From: Streptomyces camponoticapitis
GTDB lineage: Bacteria > Actinomycetota > Actinomycetes > Streptomycetales > Streptomycetaceae
Reading direction: 5' to 3'
Length of the DNA: 64,000 nucleotides
Assembly (NCBI RefSeq): GCF_014646115.1
Contig: NZ_BMMV01000002.1
Coordinates: forward strand, 199,322 to 263,321
Shown here: positions 1 through 8,458 of the stretch, one piece after another
How positions within the stretch are numbered: the first letter of the stretch is position 1
How the letters are laid out: every line of letters begins with the position of its first letter
Made by a program: the position numbers and the translations under genes
The notes under the pieces: model-generated
The model's input: the letters and a program-made list of their open reading frames with translations, nothing else
Databases searched by the model: none
Told to the model about the DNA's origin: nothing

Positions 1-61
1 CGGCGAACCGGCCCACCGGGCACACCCGGTGGCCCCCCTCCGAAGTGGACGGTGACCTCGC

Positions 62-1456
62 ATGACTGCCTCGTTCAAGCCCTGGAAGCACCTCAGACCC
101 CTGGCTCTGCTGGCCATGCCCCTGGTGGCCGTCGCCTCGACCATGACCGTGACACCGGCGACCGCGGCCCCCGCGGCCGTCGGCACCATCACCGGCCTCG
201 GCGGCAAGTGCGTGGACGTGGCGGGCGCGAGCTCCGCCAACGGCGCCGCCGTCCAGCTCTACGACTGCAACGGCAGCGGCGCCCAGCAGTGGGACGTCGC
301 CTCCGACGGCACGATCCGCGCGCTGGGCAAGTGCCTGGACGTCAAGGACGGCGGCACGGCGAACGGTTCCGTCCTCCAGCTCTGGTCGTGCACCGGCGCC
401 GCCAACCAGAAGTGGACCGTCTCCGCGGCCCGCGACATCGTCAACACCCAGGCGAACAAGTGCCTGGACGTCACCGGCAACAGCTCGGCCAACGGCACCA
501 GGCTCCAGCTGTGGACCTGCACCGGCGCCGCCAACCAGAAGTGGACCGCGCCCTCCGGCGGCGGCGGGAACCCCGACCCGGGCGGCGCGCCCATGGCCGT
601 CGCGCCGTACATCTATAACGGCTGGGGCAGCCCGCCCAACCCCGCCACCGTCCAGAACGCCACCGGCGTCAAGTGGTTCACCCTCGCCTTCGTCCTCAGC
701 AACGGCTACTGCAACCCGCAGTGGGACGGCGGCCGGCCGCTGACCGGGGGAGTGGACCAGCAGACCATCAACACCGTGCGCGCGGGCGGCGGCGACGTCA
801 TCCCGTCCTTCGGCGGCTGGAGCGGCAACAAGCTGGAGAGCTCCTGCGGCAGCGCGGGTGAGCTGGCCGCCGCGTACCAGAAGGTCATCAACGCGTACGG
901 CCTGAAGGCGATCGACATCGACATCGAGGCCGCCGCGTACGACAGCCCCACCGTCCAGCAGCGCACCGTCGACGCGCTGAAGACGATCCGGGCCAACAAC
1001 CCCGGCATCAAGATCTACATCACGTTCGGCACCGGCCAGAACGGCCCCGACACCAGCCTGATCAACCGCGCGGCCTCCTCCGGTCTCACGGTCGACAGCT
1101 GGACGATCATGCCGTTCAACTTCGGCGGCAACGGCCAGAACATGGGCACGCTGTCCGTCCGCGCCGCCGAGGGCCTGAAGACCGCCGTCAAGAACGCCTA
1201 CGGCTACGGCGACGACGAGGCCTACCGCAAGACCGGCATCTCGTCGATGAACGGCGTCACGGACGTCGGCGAGACCATCACCGTCGCCGACTTCCGTACG
1301 ATCCTCGCCTACGCGCAGCAGCGTCACCTCGCCCGGCTGACCTTCTGGTCGGTCAACCGTGACCGGCCGTGCACCGGTGGCGGCGCCGACACCTGCTCCG
1401 GCGTGGGCCAGGCGGCGTGGGACTTCACCCGCGTACTGGCGCAGTACCGAGGCTGA
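62..1456 (+). CDS. Secreted ricin-lectin (CBM13) GH18 chitinase-like protein
   Basis: 464 aa. An N-terminal Sec signal peptide (about residues 1-35, ending in an Ala-rich stretch) leads into a ricin B-type beta-trefoil (about 36-165) with repeated QxW signatures such as NQKW and QQWD. A Gly/Pro linker follows, then a chitinase-like catalytic domain of the GH18 class (about 175-464). The domain carries IDIDIE, matching the DxxDxDxE active-site strand whose final Glu is the acid/base. By family it should bind and cut chitin or related beta-glycans outside the cell. The ATG at 62 begins a clear signal peptide. The gene is monocistronic, with a strong hairpin just downstream. The exact substrate cannot be read from the sequence. 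Confidence 0.9.
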   Translation: MTASFKPWKHLRPLALLAMPLVAVASTMTVTPATAAPAAVGTITGLGGKCVDVAGASSANGAAVQLYDCNGSGAQQWDVASDGTIRALGKCLDVKDGGTANGSVLQLWSCTGAANQKWTVSAARDIVNTQANKCLDVTGNSSANGTRLQLWTCTGAANQKWTAPSGGGGNPDPGGAPMAVAPYIYNGWGSPPNPATVQNATGVKWFTLAFVLSNGYCNPQWDGGRPLTGGVDQQTINTVRAGGGDVIPSFGGWSGNKLESSCGSAGELAAAYQKVINAYGLKAIDIDIEAAAYDSPTVQQRTVDALKTIRANNPGIKIYITFGTGQNGPDTSLINRAASSGLTVDSWTIMPFNFGGNGQNMGTLSVRAAEGLKTAVKNAYGYGDDEAYRKTGISSMNGVTDVGETITVADFRTILAYAQQRHLARLTFWSVNRDRPCTGGGADTCSGVGQAAWDFTRVLAQYRG

Positions 1457-1487
1457 CCCGGCCGCCGGCACCCCGCTCCGCGCACCC

Positions 1488-1520
1488 GCCCCGGACACCG
1501 ATCACCCCGGTGTCCGGGGC
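1488..1520 (+). terminator. Rho-independent-type hairpin after the chitinase gene
   Basis: A perfect 13-bp GC-rich inverted repeat (1488-1500 and 1508-1520) with a 7-nt loop lies about 30 nt after the chitinase stop codon. There is no U-tract, as is usual for streptomycete hairpin terminators. Confidence 0.75.
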
Positions 1521-1652
1521 GGTTCGCGTCCCCGGCCGGCCGGAGCACCCCGTAATCGAATGGGGGTCATCCTCCTCCCGCATGATCGAAGGCCCCGCAC
1601 CCCCAAGGCTGTTGGAATCGGGTCCGTAGCGTCGTGTTTCCGTGCGGAGGGA

Positions 1653-2459
1653 ATGGCAGTGAGCGAGGAGCACCTTGCGGAACCCGTCGACGACGACGGA
1701 AAGCGCGACGGGGAACACGACGCGTCGCGCGCGGCGGCCGGGCCCGCGCCGGCCGGGGACCGCCGCACGGTCGTCGTCACCGGCGGCACCAGCGGTATCG
1801 GCGCGGCCGTGGCCGAGCGCTTCGCCGCCGACGGCGCCCGCGTCATCGCCGCCGGACTCGACGCGGACGGCGCGGCCGGGAGGCTGCCCGACTCGGTCCG
1901 CCGTGTCGAGATGGACCTGACCCACGACGGTGAACTCGAAGACCTCCTCGGCGGAATCGAGCGGCTCGACGTCCTCGTCAACGCGGCGGGTGTGATCTCC
2001 CGGGGCCGCGAGTACGAGCCCGAGGTCTTCGCCCATGTCGTCGACGTCAACCTCACCGGCACCATGCGCGCCTGCGTCGCCTCGCACGACCAACTGCGCC
2101 GCTCGGGCGGCTGCATCGTCAACGTCGCCTCCATGCTGAGCTTCTTCGGCGGCCCCCGGGTGCCCGCCTACACGGCCAGCAAGGGCGGCATCACGCAGCT
2201 CACCAAGGCCCTCGCCGTCGCCTGGGCCGGGGACGGCATCCGTGTGAACGCGGTGGCGCCGGGATGGATCCGTACGGCCCTGACGGCGGACCTGCGGGCC
2301 GACGACGAGGTGGCCCGGCGCATCATCGGGCGCACCCCGCTGGGGCGTTGGGGCGAACCGGCCGACGTGGCCGGCGCCGTGACCTTCCTCTGCGGCGAGG
2401 ACGCGCGCTTCGTCACCGGAGCCGTACTCCCCGTGGACGGTGGATACCTCGCCGCCTGA
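1653..2459 (+). CDS. SDR-family NAD(P)-dependent oxidoreductase
   Basis: 268 aa with a classical short-chain dehydrogenase fold. The Rossmann motif TGGTSGIGAA is near residue 45, NAAG follows, and the catalytic YTASK has its Ser in the preceding beta-strand (NVASM). The C-terminal substrate loop ends VTGAVLPVDGGY. About 40 acidic N-terminal residues precede the fold. ATG 1653 was chosen because GGAGGGA sits just upstream; longer in-frame starts would run back into the chitinase gene. The protein probably oxidises or reduces a sugar, sugar acid or polyol. It is first in the same-strand set that continues with the cupin 46 nt downstream and is close to an MFS sugar-acid importer, so an oxidoreductase step in that pathway is inferred. 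Confidence 0.85.
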   Translation: MAVSEEHLAEPVDDDGKRDGEHDASRAAAGPAPAGDRRTVVVTGGTSGIGAAVAERFAADGARVIAAGLDADGAAGRLPDSVRRVEMDLTHDGELEDLLGGIERLDVLVNAAGVISRGREYEPEVFAHVVDVNLTGTMRACVASHDQLRRSGGCIVNVASMLSFFGGPRVPAYTASKGGITQLTKALAVAWAGDGIRVNAVAPGWIRTALTADLRADDEVARRIIGRTPLGRWGEPADVAGAVTFLCGEDARFVTGAVLPVDGGYLAA

Positions 2460-2505
2460 ACTCCCAGGCACCCCCCGGACTTTCCACCCTCAGGAGGAGA
2501 GAACC

Positions 2506-3009
2506 ATGACCGAACCGCAAGGCCCCGTCATCCCCGTGTCCACCGTGGTCCCGGAGGAGATCGCCGTCGCGGCGCTGCCCGACGACGACCGGATCTGGGT
2601 GCCACAGGCTCCCGACGTCTGGTTCCGGCCGCTGATGTTCAACACCGTCACCGGCCAGTGGTGCAATCTGCTCAAGGTCACGGCGGCGGGGATCGTTTCA
2701 CGCCACCGCCACCCCGGAGTCGTCTTCGGCTACGTCATCAAGGGCAAGTGGCACTACCACGAGCACGACTGGGTCGCCGAGGCCGGACACTTCGTCTACG
2801 AGCCCCCGGGCGAGATCCACACGCTGGCCGTGCCGGAGGACTGCGACGAGATGATCACGTTCTTCAACATCACGGGAGCGATGGCCTACGTCGACGACAA
2901 CGGGGTCCAGACCGGCTACGAGGACACCTTCACAAAGATCGACATGTGTCGTGCCCACTACACGGAAAATGGCCTCGGCGCCGACTACGTGAATCGGTTC
3001 ATTCGCTGA
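2506..3009 (+). CDS. Cupin protein, 2,4'-dihydroxyacetophenone dioxygenase-like
   Basis: 167 aa single-domain cupin. The metal-site pattern is visible: RHRHPG with two His, a downstream Glu, and HTLAVP supplying the third His, as in Fe/Mn cupins. The overall pattern resembles the family annotated as 2,4'-dihydroxyacetophenone dioxygenases, but members also sit in sugar-acid operons, so the substrate is open. ATG 2506 has an excellent AGGAGGAGA site 6 nt upstream; the longer frame from 2440 would overlap the SDR gene. Likely co-transcribed with the SDR, and probably a cytosolic metalloenzyme or isomerase-like accessory of the local catabolic block. Confidence 0.75.
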   Translation: MTEPQGPVIPVSTVVPEEIAVAALPDDDRIWVPQAPDVWFRPLMFNTVTGQWCNLLKVTAAGIVSRHRHPGVVFGYVIKGKWHYHEHDWVAEAGHFVYEPPGEIHTLAVPEDCDEMITFFNITGAMAYVDDNGVQTGYEDTFTKIDMCRAHYTENGLGADYVNRFIR

Positions 3010-3055
3010 AGAAACCCTCCATACCCCCCGTGACCTGCGAGGTAGGCTCCCTGAT

Positions 3056-3071
3056 CTAGGTGAAGACCTAG
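3056..3071 (+). promoter_or_regulatory. Short dyad upstream of LysR gene
   Basis: CTAGGT and ACCTAG are separated by GAAG, 20 nt before the LysR start at 3092. This could be an operator or a weak hairpin ending the cupin transcript. It is a perfect but short repeat, so confidence is low. Confidence 0.3.
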
Positions 3072-3091
3072 GGATCGGAGACGGGGACTCA

Positions 3092-4060
3092 ATGGACATC
3101 GGGAGCGTCTACCACTACCGGATCGACTGGATCGCCAGCTTCGTGGCCGTGGCCCACCACGGCGGATTCTCCGCCGCGGCGAAGGCCCTCTACCGCTCAC
3201 AACCCAGGGTCAGCAGCCATGTCGCGGAGCTGGAACGGCTCCTCGGCACCCGTCTGCTCGACCGCTCCGTGCAGCCCGCGGTCCTCACTCCGGAGGGCCG
3301 CGGGCTGCTTCCGCACGCCGAGGAGATCCTGCGCAGGCTCAATGTCCTGGCCGATCTCACCGGAGGGACGATTTCCGGACAGGTCAGGCTCGGAGCGTAC
3401 CCGAGCGCCGCCTCGTACCTCTATCCGCTGGCCGTACGCGCCCTGCGGATCAGCCACCCCCAGGTACGGCTCGTGCTGCGCGAGGGGCCCAGCGTCGCGC
3501 TCGGCACCGATCTCGTCAGCGGCGACCTCGACCTCGCGATACGCCCACTCCATCCGCTCGTCAACTCCGACCTGGTCGCCAGCCGGGTGCTCTGGCGCGA
3601 GCCCCTCGTCGCCGTCTTCCGCGCCGACCATCCGCTCGCGCGCACCGGCTCCGTACGACTCGCGCAGACCGCGATGCTCCCGGTGATCAGCATCGGCGAG
3701 AGCGGCGAGGGCCAGGCCCGCCAGTACGAGACCAACCTCGCCTTCGCCAACGCCGGACTCAACCCGGTCATCGCGGCCCAGACGAACCAGCCCCAGACCC
3801 TGATCTCCCTCGTACGCCACGGACTTGGCGTCGGCATCACCAACAGCCTCGCCATGACGACGGCGAACACCGAGGGCGTGGCGCTGGTCCCCATCTCCGA
3901 CCCGCAGTGCGAGCGCGCCGTCGCCGCCTGGTGGCGCGCCGGCCCGGTCGTCTCACCCGCCGTCGAGGCCGTGCGCGAGGTCATCGGGAGACTGCCCATG
4001 CCGCAGTGGCCGTGGGGCGAGGAGGCCGGCTGCGAACGGACCGCGAGAGCGGGCCGGTGA
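3092..4060 (+). CDS. LysR-family transcriptional regulator
   Basis: 322 aa. The N-terminal winged helix-turn-helix (about residues 10-70) has the family signature FSAAAKALYRSQPRVSSHV, followed by a type 2 periplasmic-binding effector domain (about 95-305) with NQPQTLISLVRHGLGVGIT. ATG 3092 lies 82 nt after the cupin stop with a GGGGA-type site upstream. It converges with a clearly related LysR gene (4145-5077), and the two share FSAAA..RSQPRVS.HVA and NQPQTL.SLVR..LGVG.T, suggesting duplication. By position it likely controls the SDR-cupin and/or MFS-RraA-kinase transcripts, with a sugar acid or aromatic metabolite as effector. Confidence 0.88.
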   Translation: MDIGSVYHYRIDWIASFVAVAHHGGFSAAAKALYRSQPRVSSHVAELERLLGTRLLDRSVQPAVLTPEGRGLLPHAEEILRRLNVLADLTGGTISGQVRLGAYPSAASYLYPLAVRALRISHPQVRLVLREGPSVALGTDLVSGDLDLAIRPLHPLVNSDLVASRVLWREPLVAVFRADHPLARTGSVRLAQTAMLPVISIGESGEGQARQYETNLAFANAGLNPVIAAQTNQPQTLISLVRHGLGVGITNSLAMTTANTEGVALVPISDPQCERAVAAWWRAGPVVSPAVEAVREVIGRLPMPQWPWGEEAGCERTARAGR

Positions 4061-4078
4061 AATGCCGGCCGGCCCGCT
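4048..4078. terminator. Hairpin between convergent LysR genes
   Basis: A 10-bp inverted repeat (4048-4057 and 4069-4078) has the stop codon of the upstream LysR gene in its loop. The position between converging stops suggests it acts in both directions. Confidence 0.55.
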
Positions 4079-4144
4079 TCCGGTTATTCGTTCTCCGAAT
4101 GCCCCGCCCTCGATATACGAATTGACCGGCGAGGTCCGAACGGA

Positions 4145-5077
4145 TTACGTCAGGCGTTGAGTTCCGGGCGGAATCGGTGCTTCGAGGATTTCCCTCAACA
4201 GCGTACGCGCCGCCGGAATCAGCGGCCGATTGGCATCCCAGTGCACCGCCACCCGGCGCCCGCACGGGGAGTCGAGACGCCGGATCGTCACGTCCCTGGT
4301 GTCCGCCGTCGACACCGCGAGATGGTTGGTGACCCCCACCCCGAGCCGGCTGCGGACGAGCGAGACGAGCGTCTGCGGCTGGTTCGTCGCCTGTACGGCC
4401 TCCGGCTCGAAACCCTGCTCGCGGAAGACCTTGTACGTCTCGAAACCGGGCACGTCCGGTGAGCCGAGCCGCCCGATGGTGATCAGCGGATACGCCGCGA
4501 CGGCCGAGACCGGAAGCGGATCCGGCAGCTCGTCCAGCGGGTGCCCGAGCGGCAGGACGACCGAGAGGGACTCCTGCCAGAGCGCCCGCAGCCGCACCGT
4601 GTCACCGACCGGCGGAGCCATGGGCCGCAGGTAGATGTCTATTTCGCCGTGCGACAGCGCCGAGTCGAGCTCCAGCGTCGACCGCTCGACGAGCACCACC
4701 TTGATGGACGGCCGGCTCACCGCGAGATGCTCCAGCAGACTCGGCACGAACGCGGCGCTGGCACTCGGATAGCTCCCCAGCGTCACGACACCCCGGGCCG
4801 AGTCGCGGCGGGTGGCCATCGCCTCCTCCGCCGTCCCCAGCCGGTACAGGATCGCGCGGGCGTGACCGGCGAGCACCTCACCCGCCTCCGTCAGCCGCAC
4901 CGGCCGCTTGCTCCGGTCGAAGAGCGGCACACCGGCCTCCCGCTCCAGCGCTGCCACATGCATGCTCACCCGCGGCTGGGAGCGGTGAACGGCCTCGGCA
5001 GCGGCACTGAAACTCCCCGTGTCGATGACACCGAGGAATGAGACAAACCATTCGAGACGAACTTCTGGTCGCAGCAT
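4145..5077 (-). CDS. LysR-family transcriptional regulator, paralogue of the neighbouring LysR
   Basis: 310 aa from ATG 5077 (MLRPEVRLEWF). The frame can be extended to a TTG at 5143, but the LysR helix-turn-helix normally begins within a few residues of the start, which favours 5077. The winged HTH has FSAAAEAVHRSQPRVSMHVA, and the effector domain has NQPQTLVSLVRSRLGVGVT. It is transcribed away from the MFS gene at 5314 and shares a 236-bp intergenic region with it, the classic LysR arrangement. The inferred job is autoregulation and effector-dependent activation of the MFS-RraA-kinase-UxuA-like operon. Confidence 0.87.
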   Translation of the reverse strand: MLRPEVRLEWFVSFLGVIDTGSFSAAAEAVHRSQPRVSMHVAALEREAGVPLFDRSKRPVRLTEAGEVLAGHARAILYRLGTAEEAMATRRDSARGVVTLGSYPSASAAFVPSLLEHLAVSRPSIKVVLVERSTLELDSALSHGEIDIYLRPMAPPVGDTVRLRALWQESLSVVLPLGHPLDELPDPLPVSAVAAYPLITIGRLGSPDVPGFETYKVFREQGFEPEAVQATNQPQTLVSLVRSRLGVGVTNHLAVSTADTRDVTIRRLDSPCGRRVAVHWDANRPLIPAARTLLREILEAPIPPGTQRLT

Positions 5078-5313
5078 GCCCCTTGCTGTACGCGAGCCGA
5101 CAGCGGGCAACAAGGTCCGTCGACCGAAGCGAATGAGACGCAATCCGTTTTCCGAATACCCGTATGTGCAACTCGCCCTTCACGCCGGGGACAACGGGCT
5201 CATACGCTCACGCCACTACCGGGATCGACCAGGAGCCCCCACCTCCCGCCCCGGCGACCGATGACTCCTGCCACTGCTCACGTGCAAGGACGACGCACGT
5301 TCGAGGAGCATTC
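5078..5313. promoter_or_regulatory. Divergent regulatory region between LysR and MFS genes
   Basis: This 236-bp region is less GC-rich than the flanking genes. It contains the short dyad ATAC-CC-GTAT at 5156-5165 and a further CATACG at about 5203, which could be LysR contact sites. No confident -35/-10 pair was found. GAGGAG at 5303-5308 is the ribosome binding site of the MFS gene. Confidence 0.4.
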
Positions 5314-6654
5314 ATGACCGTATCCCCACCCGTCCCGGGCACACCGGCGGGACGTGTCAGATGGACCATGATCTGGCTGGCCTTCGGGGCCGTCACGATC
5401 AACTACATGGACCGCGCCAATCTCGGTGTGGCACTGCCCTACATCACCAAGGACCTGGACATATCCAAGACCGCGACCGGGCTGCTGCTCGGCGCGTTCT
5501 TCTGGACGTACGCGGCGTTCCTGCCCGGCGCCGGCTGGCTGGTCGACCGCTACGGCCCGCGCCGGATGATGGCCTTCGCCGTCGCCGCCTGGTCCATCGC
5601 GACCATGCTCGTCGGCGCGGTCACCGGATTCCTTGTCCTCCTGCTCGTACGTCTGGTGCTCGGAGCCGTCGAGTCGCCCGCGTACCCGTCCAGTTCACAG
5701 ATCGTGTCGCGCTGGTTCCCGGTGCGCGAGCGCGGGATGGCCGCCTCGATCTTCGACAGCGGGGGCCGGGCCGGCACCGCCTTCGCGCTGCCCATCACCA
5801 CCGTGGTGATCGCCTGGCTCGGCTGGCGCGGCTCGTTCGTCGCCGCCGGAGTCGTCGGACTCTGCTTCACCGCCTTCTGGCTGAGGTTCTACCGGGACCC
5901 CGACGAGCACCCCAAGCTCAGCGCCGAGGAGCGCGCCTACATCCGGGCGGGCGGCGCCAACGAATGGGACCCCACCGTCAAGGCCATGCCGTGGAGGGAA
6001 CTGTTCCGCTACCGCACCGTGTGGGGCATGGTCCTGGGCTTCTTCTGCCTGTCCTTCGTGCTGTACTTCTTCATCACCTGGTTCCCGTCGTACCTGGTGG
6101 ACGAGCGGGACTTCGACCTGCTGAAGCTCGGCTTCTTCGGCATGATCCCGGCTCTGGTGTCGATGCCCGCGCAGTGGGCCGGCGGCTGGGTCCAGACCCG
6201 GCTGATCAACCAGGGCCGCAGCGTCACCTACGCACGCAAGTTCCCCATCGTCATCGGGATGATCCTCTCCTCGGTGATCGTTCTCGCCGGCGTCGTCGAC
6301 AGCGCCTACCTCGCGCTCGCGCTGCTGGCCGTCTCCCAGGCGTCGCTCTGCTTCGCCGCGTCCAGCCTGTGGGCGCTGCCCGTGGACGTCGCGCCCACCC
6401 CGGCCAACGTCGGTTCGCTCGCCGGTATCCAGGGCTTCGCCTCCAACGCGGCCGGCGCGCTCAGCCCGGTGGTCGTGGGTGTCCTGCTCGACGCCTTCGG
6501 CGGCTCGTACTTCGTTCCGCTCGCCGTGGCCGGTGGCATGTCGCTCCTCGGCGCCCTCGTGTACGGCGTCGTCATGAAGTACGTGGTGCCGCTGGGCTCC
6601 GAGCCGGAGACGGCGGTCAAGGGCGTGCCCACCGCGCCGAAGAGCCCGGCCTGA
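5314..6654 (+). CDS. MFS transporter, anion:cation symporter (sugar-acid) type
   Basis: 446 aa integral membrane protein with about 12 hydrophobic segments. The first helix and loop read NYMDRANLGVALP and the loop 2-3 motif is DRYGPRR, both characteristic of the ACS subfamily that includes glucarate, galactonate and hexuronate importers. ATG 5314 has GAGGAG 5 nt upstream; longer in-frame starts fall in the divergent promoter region. RraA-like, PfkB and UxuA-like genes follow on the same strand, so import of a hexuronate or aldonate by proton symport is a reasonable inference. The LysR gene is divergent. Confidence 0.85.
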   Translation: MTVSPPVPGTPAGRVRWTMIWLAFGAVTINYMDRANLGVALPYITKDLDISKTATGLLLGAFFWTYAAFLPGAGWLVDRYGPRRMMAFAVAAWSIATMLVGAVTGFLVLLLVRLVLGAVESPAYPSSSQIVSRWFPVRERGMAASIFDSGGRAGTAFALPITTVVIAWLGWRGSFVAAGVVGLCFTAFWLRFYRDPDEHPKLSAEERAYIRAGGANEWDPTVKAMPWRELFRYRTVWGMVLGFFCLSFVLYFFITWFPSYLVDERDFDLLKLGFFGMIPALVSMPAQWAGGWVQTRLINQGRSVTYARKFPIVIGMILSSVIVLAGVVDSAYLALALLAVSQASLCFAASSLWALPVDVAPTPANVGSLAGIQGFASNAAGALSPVVVGVLLDAFGGSYFVPLAVAGGMSLLGALVYGVVMKYVVPLGSEPETAVKGVPTAPKSPA

Positions 6655-6769
6655 CCCGTCGGACAGTCCGACCGGCCCGCGGCGGCGCCGGCGGCGTCTG
6701 CCCTGCCCCCGCACCTGTTCCCCCGGAACCCGTGATCCCGGAACCCGGGAAAAAGACTGGAGAACCCCT

Positions 6770-7426
6770 ATGACCAGCTACTCCGAGGCGACCCTTGAGG
6801 CCTACAGGTCCCTTGCCACCGCGTCGGTCGCCGACGCCGTCGAACAGCACGGCGTCCGCGGCTATCTCGAAGGAGCTGTCCACCAGGTCGTACCGGGAGC
6901 GGGGACGCTGGCCGGACCGGCGGTCACGGTCCGGGAGGTGCCCGACACCGAGCTGGAACCGCCGGTGCACGCGCTGGCCGCCATCGACGAGTCCCCGGCC
7001 GGCAGCATCGTGTGCATCGACGCGGGCGCCGCCGACGTCGCCGTCTGGGGCGGGCTGATGACGGCGGGCGCCGTCGCCAGGAAGCTGGCGGGCTGCGTCC
7101 TCGACGGCGGGGTGCGCGATGTCACCGAGATCCGCAGGGACTTCCCCGACTTCCCGGTGTACGCCCGCCACGCCGTGCCCGCCACCACCCTCGGGCGCTA
7201 CCGCACCGTCTCGCTCAACGAGCCCGTCGTACTCGGCGGAGTGACCGTACGCCCCGGGGACCTCATCGTCGCCGACCGCGACGGTGTCGTGCGCGTACCG
7301 AGGGACCTCGTCGGCGAAGTCCTCGCCACCGCCCAGGACATCGAGAACCGGGAGAAGGAACAGACCGCGCTGATCCTGTCGTCGGGATCACTGCGCGACG
7401 GCCTCGCCAAGTACAACCGGATCTGA
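6770..7426 (+). CDS. RraA-family aldolase-like protein
   Basis: 218 aa. It has the RraA/HMG-aldolase fold signatures: GPAVTV near residue 49, WGGLMTAGAV near 93 where family members carry the pyruvate-contact loop, DGGVRD with Arg116-Asp117, and the C-terminal GDLIVADRDGVVRVP. The Arg-Asp pair is used by class II pyruvate aldolases of this family for metal and pyruvate binding, so 4-hydroxy-4-methyl-2-oxoglutarate or 2-keto-3-deoxy-sugar-acid cleavage is more likely than RNase E inhibition. Only 4 nt separate its stop from the PfkB start. In this operon it may replace the usual KDPG aldolase; that is inference. Confidence 0.82.
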   Translation: MTSYSEATLEAYRSLATASVADAVEQHGVRGYLEGAVHQVVPGAGTLAGPAVTVREVPDTELEPPVHALAAIDESPAGSIVCIDAGAADVAVWGGLMTAGAVARKLAGCVLDGGVRDVTEIRRDFPDFPVYARHAVPATTLGRYRTVSLNEPVVLGGVTVRPGDLIVADRDGVVRVPRDLVGEVLATAQDIENREKEQTALILSSGSLRDGLAKYNRI

Positions 7427-7430
7427 CGCG

Positions 7431-8381
7431 ATGCCCGGCACCGGCCCCTCCGTGCTCTCCATGGGGGAGCCCCTGCTCGAATTCAACGCCGCCGCCGAAG
7501 GAGCGCTGGAGAGCTCCACCGCCTTCCACATCGGCTTCGGCGGCGACACCTCCAACATGGCGATCGCGGCCCGCCGTTCGGGCGCGAGCACCGGCTACAT
7601 CACCCGCGTCGGCGACGACGCCTTCGGCCAGGCGCTGGCCGAGCTGTGGCGCCGGGAGGGCGTCGACACCACCCATGTCGTCGCCGAACCCGGCGGCGCG
7701 ACCGGCATCTACTTCATCACCCGGCACGGCGACGGGAAGCACGCCTTCACCTACCGCCGCGCCGGGTCACCCGCGAGCCGCCTGACTCCCGAGGACGTTC
7801 CGGAGCAGGCGGTCGCCGCCGCCCGGCTGCTGCACATCAGCGGCATCACCCAGGCGATCGGCCCCTCCGCCTGCGACGCGGCCTTCCACGCCATGGAGAC
7901 CGCCCGCGCGCACTCCACACTCGTCTCGTACGACCCCAACCACCGCCCCGCCCTGTGGCCGGTTGCCCGCGCCCGCGCGATCGTGATGCGCAGCGCCGAG
8001 CTGGCCGACATCGTCCTGCCCAATCTGGACGAGGGCCGCCTCCTCACCGGGGCGCACGAACCCGCGGACGTGCTGGCGGAGTTCGCGGCGCGCGGCCCGG
8101 CGATCGTCGCCCTGAAGATGGGCGCCGACGGCGTGCTGCTCGGCGAGGAGGGCCGCACCACCCATGTGCCGGCCCACCGGGTCGTACCCACGGACGCGAC
8201 CGGCGCCGGCGACACCTTCGACGGGGCCTTCGCCGCGCGGCTGCTGGACGGGGACTCCCCGCTGGAGGCGGCGCGCTACGCGGTGGTCGCGGCGGCGCTC
8301 ACCACGACCGGCCAGGGCGCGGTGGGACCCATCCCGGACCGGGAGGCCGTACACCGCCACGCCGGTCAGCTCCGGGCCTGA
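7431..8381 (+). CDS. PfkB-family carbohydrate kinase (2-keto-3-deoxygluconate kinase-like)
   Basis: 316 aa ribokinase-fold enzyme. The N-terminal GEPLLEF and GGDTSNMAIA form the substrate lid and first PfkB signature. The second signature DATGAGDTFDGAF near the C-terminus carries the catalytic Asp and anion hole. The GGDT-N-A arrangement is typical of KdgK-like members. It starts 4 nt after the RraA-like stop, so translation is probably coupled. Together with the MFS importer, RraA-like aldolase and UxuA-like protein it suggests phosphorylation of a 2-keto-3-deoxy sugar acid before aldol cleavage. Fructokinase activity cannot be excluded. Confidence 0.85.
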   Translation: MPGTGPSVLSMGEPLLEFNAAAEGALESSTAFHIGFGGDTSNMAIAARRSGASTGYITRVGDDAFGQALAELWRREGVDTTHVVAEPGGATGIYFITRHGDGKHAFTYRRAGSPASRLTPEDVPEQAVAAARLLHISGITQAIGPSACDAAFHAMETARAHSTLVSYDPNHRPALWPVARARAIVMRSAELADIVLPNLDEGRLLTGAHEPADVLAEFAARGPAIVALKMGADGVLLGEEGRTTHVPAHRVVPTDATGAGDTFDGAFAARLLDGDSPLEAARYAVVAAALTTTGQGAVGPIPDREAVHRHAGQLRA

Positions 8382-8458
8382 CGCTCCGCGCGACGGACCC
8401 CGGCCCACCACACCCTTCCGCGCACCGCCATCGCTCAGCACCCTCCTACGGAAAGGCC

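Noticed and set aside
7646..8458. Upstream extension of the UxuA-like frame into the kinase gene
   Set aside because: The extension is Arg/Pro-rich shadow sequence; the Tat signal, GGAAAGG site and GTG at 8459 mark the real start, so it is not a fusion.
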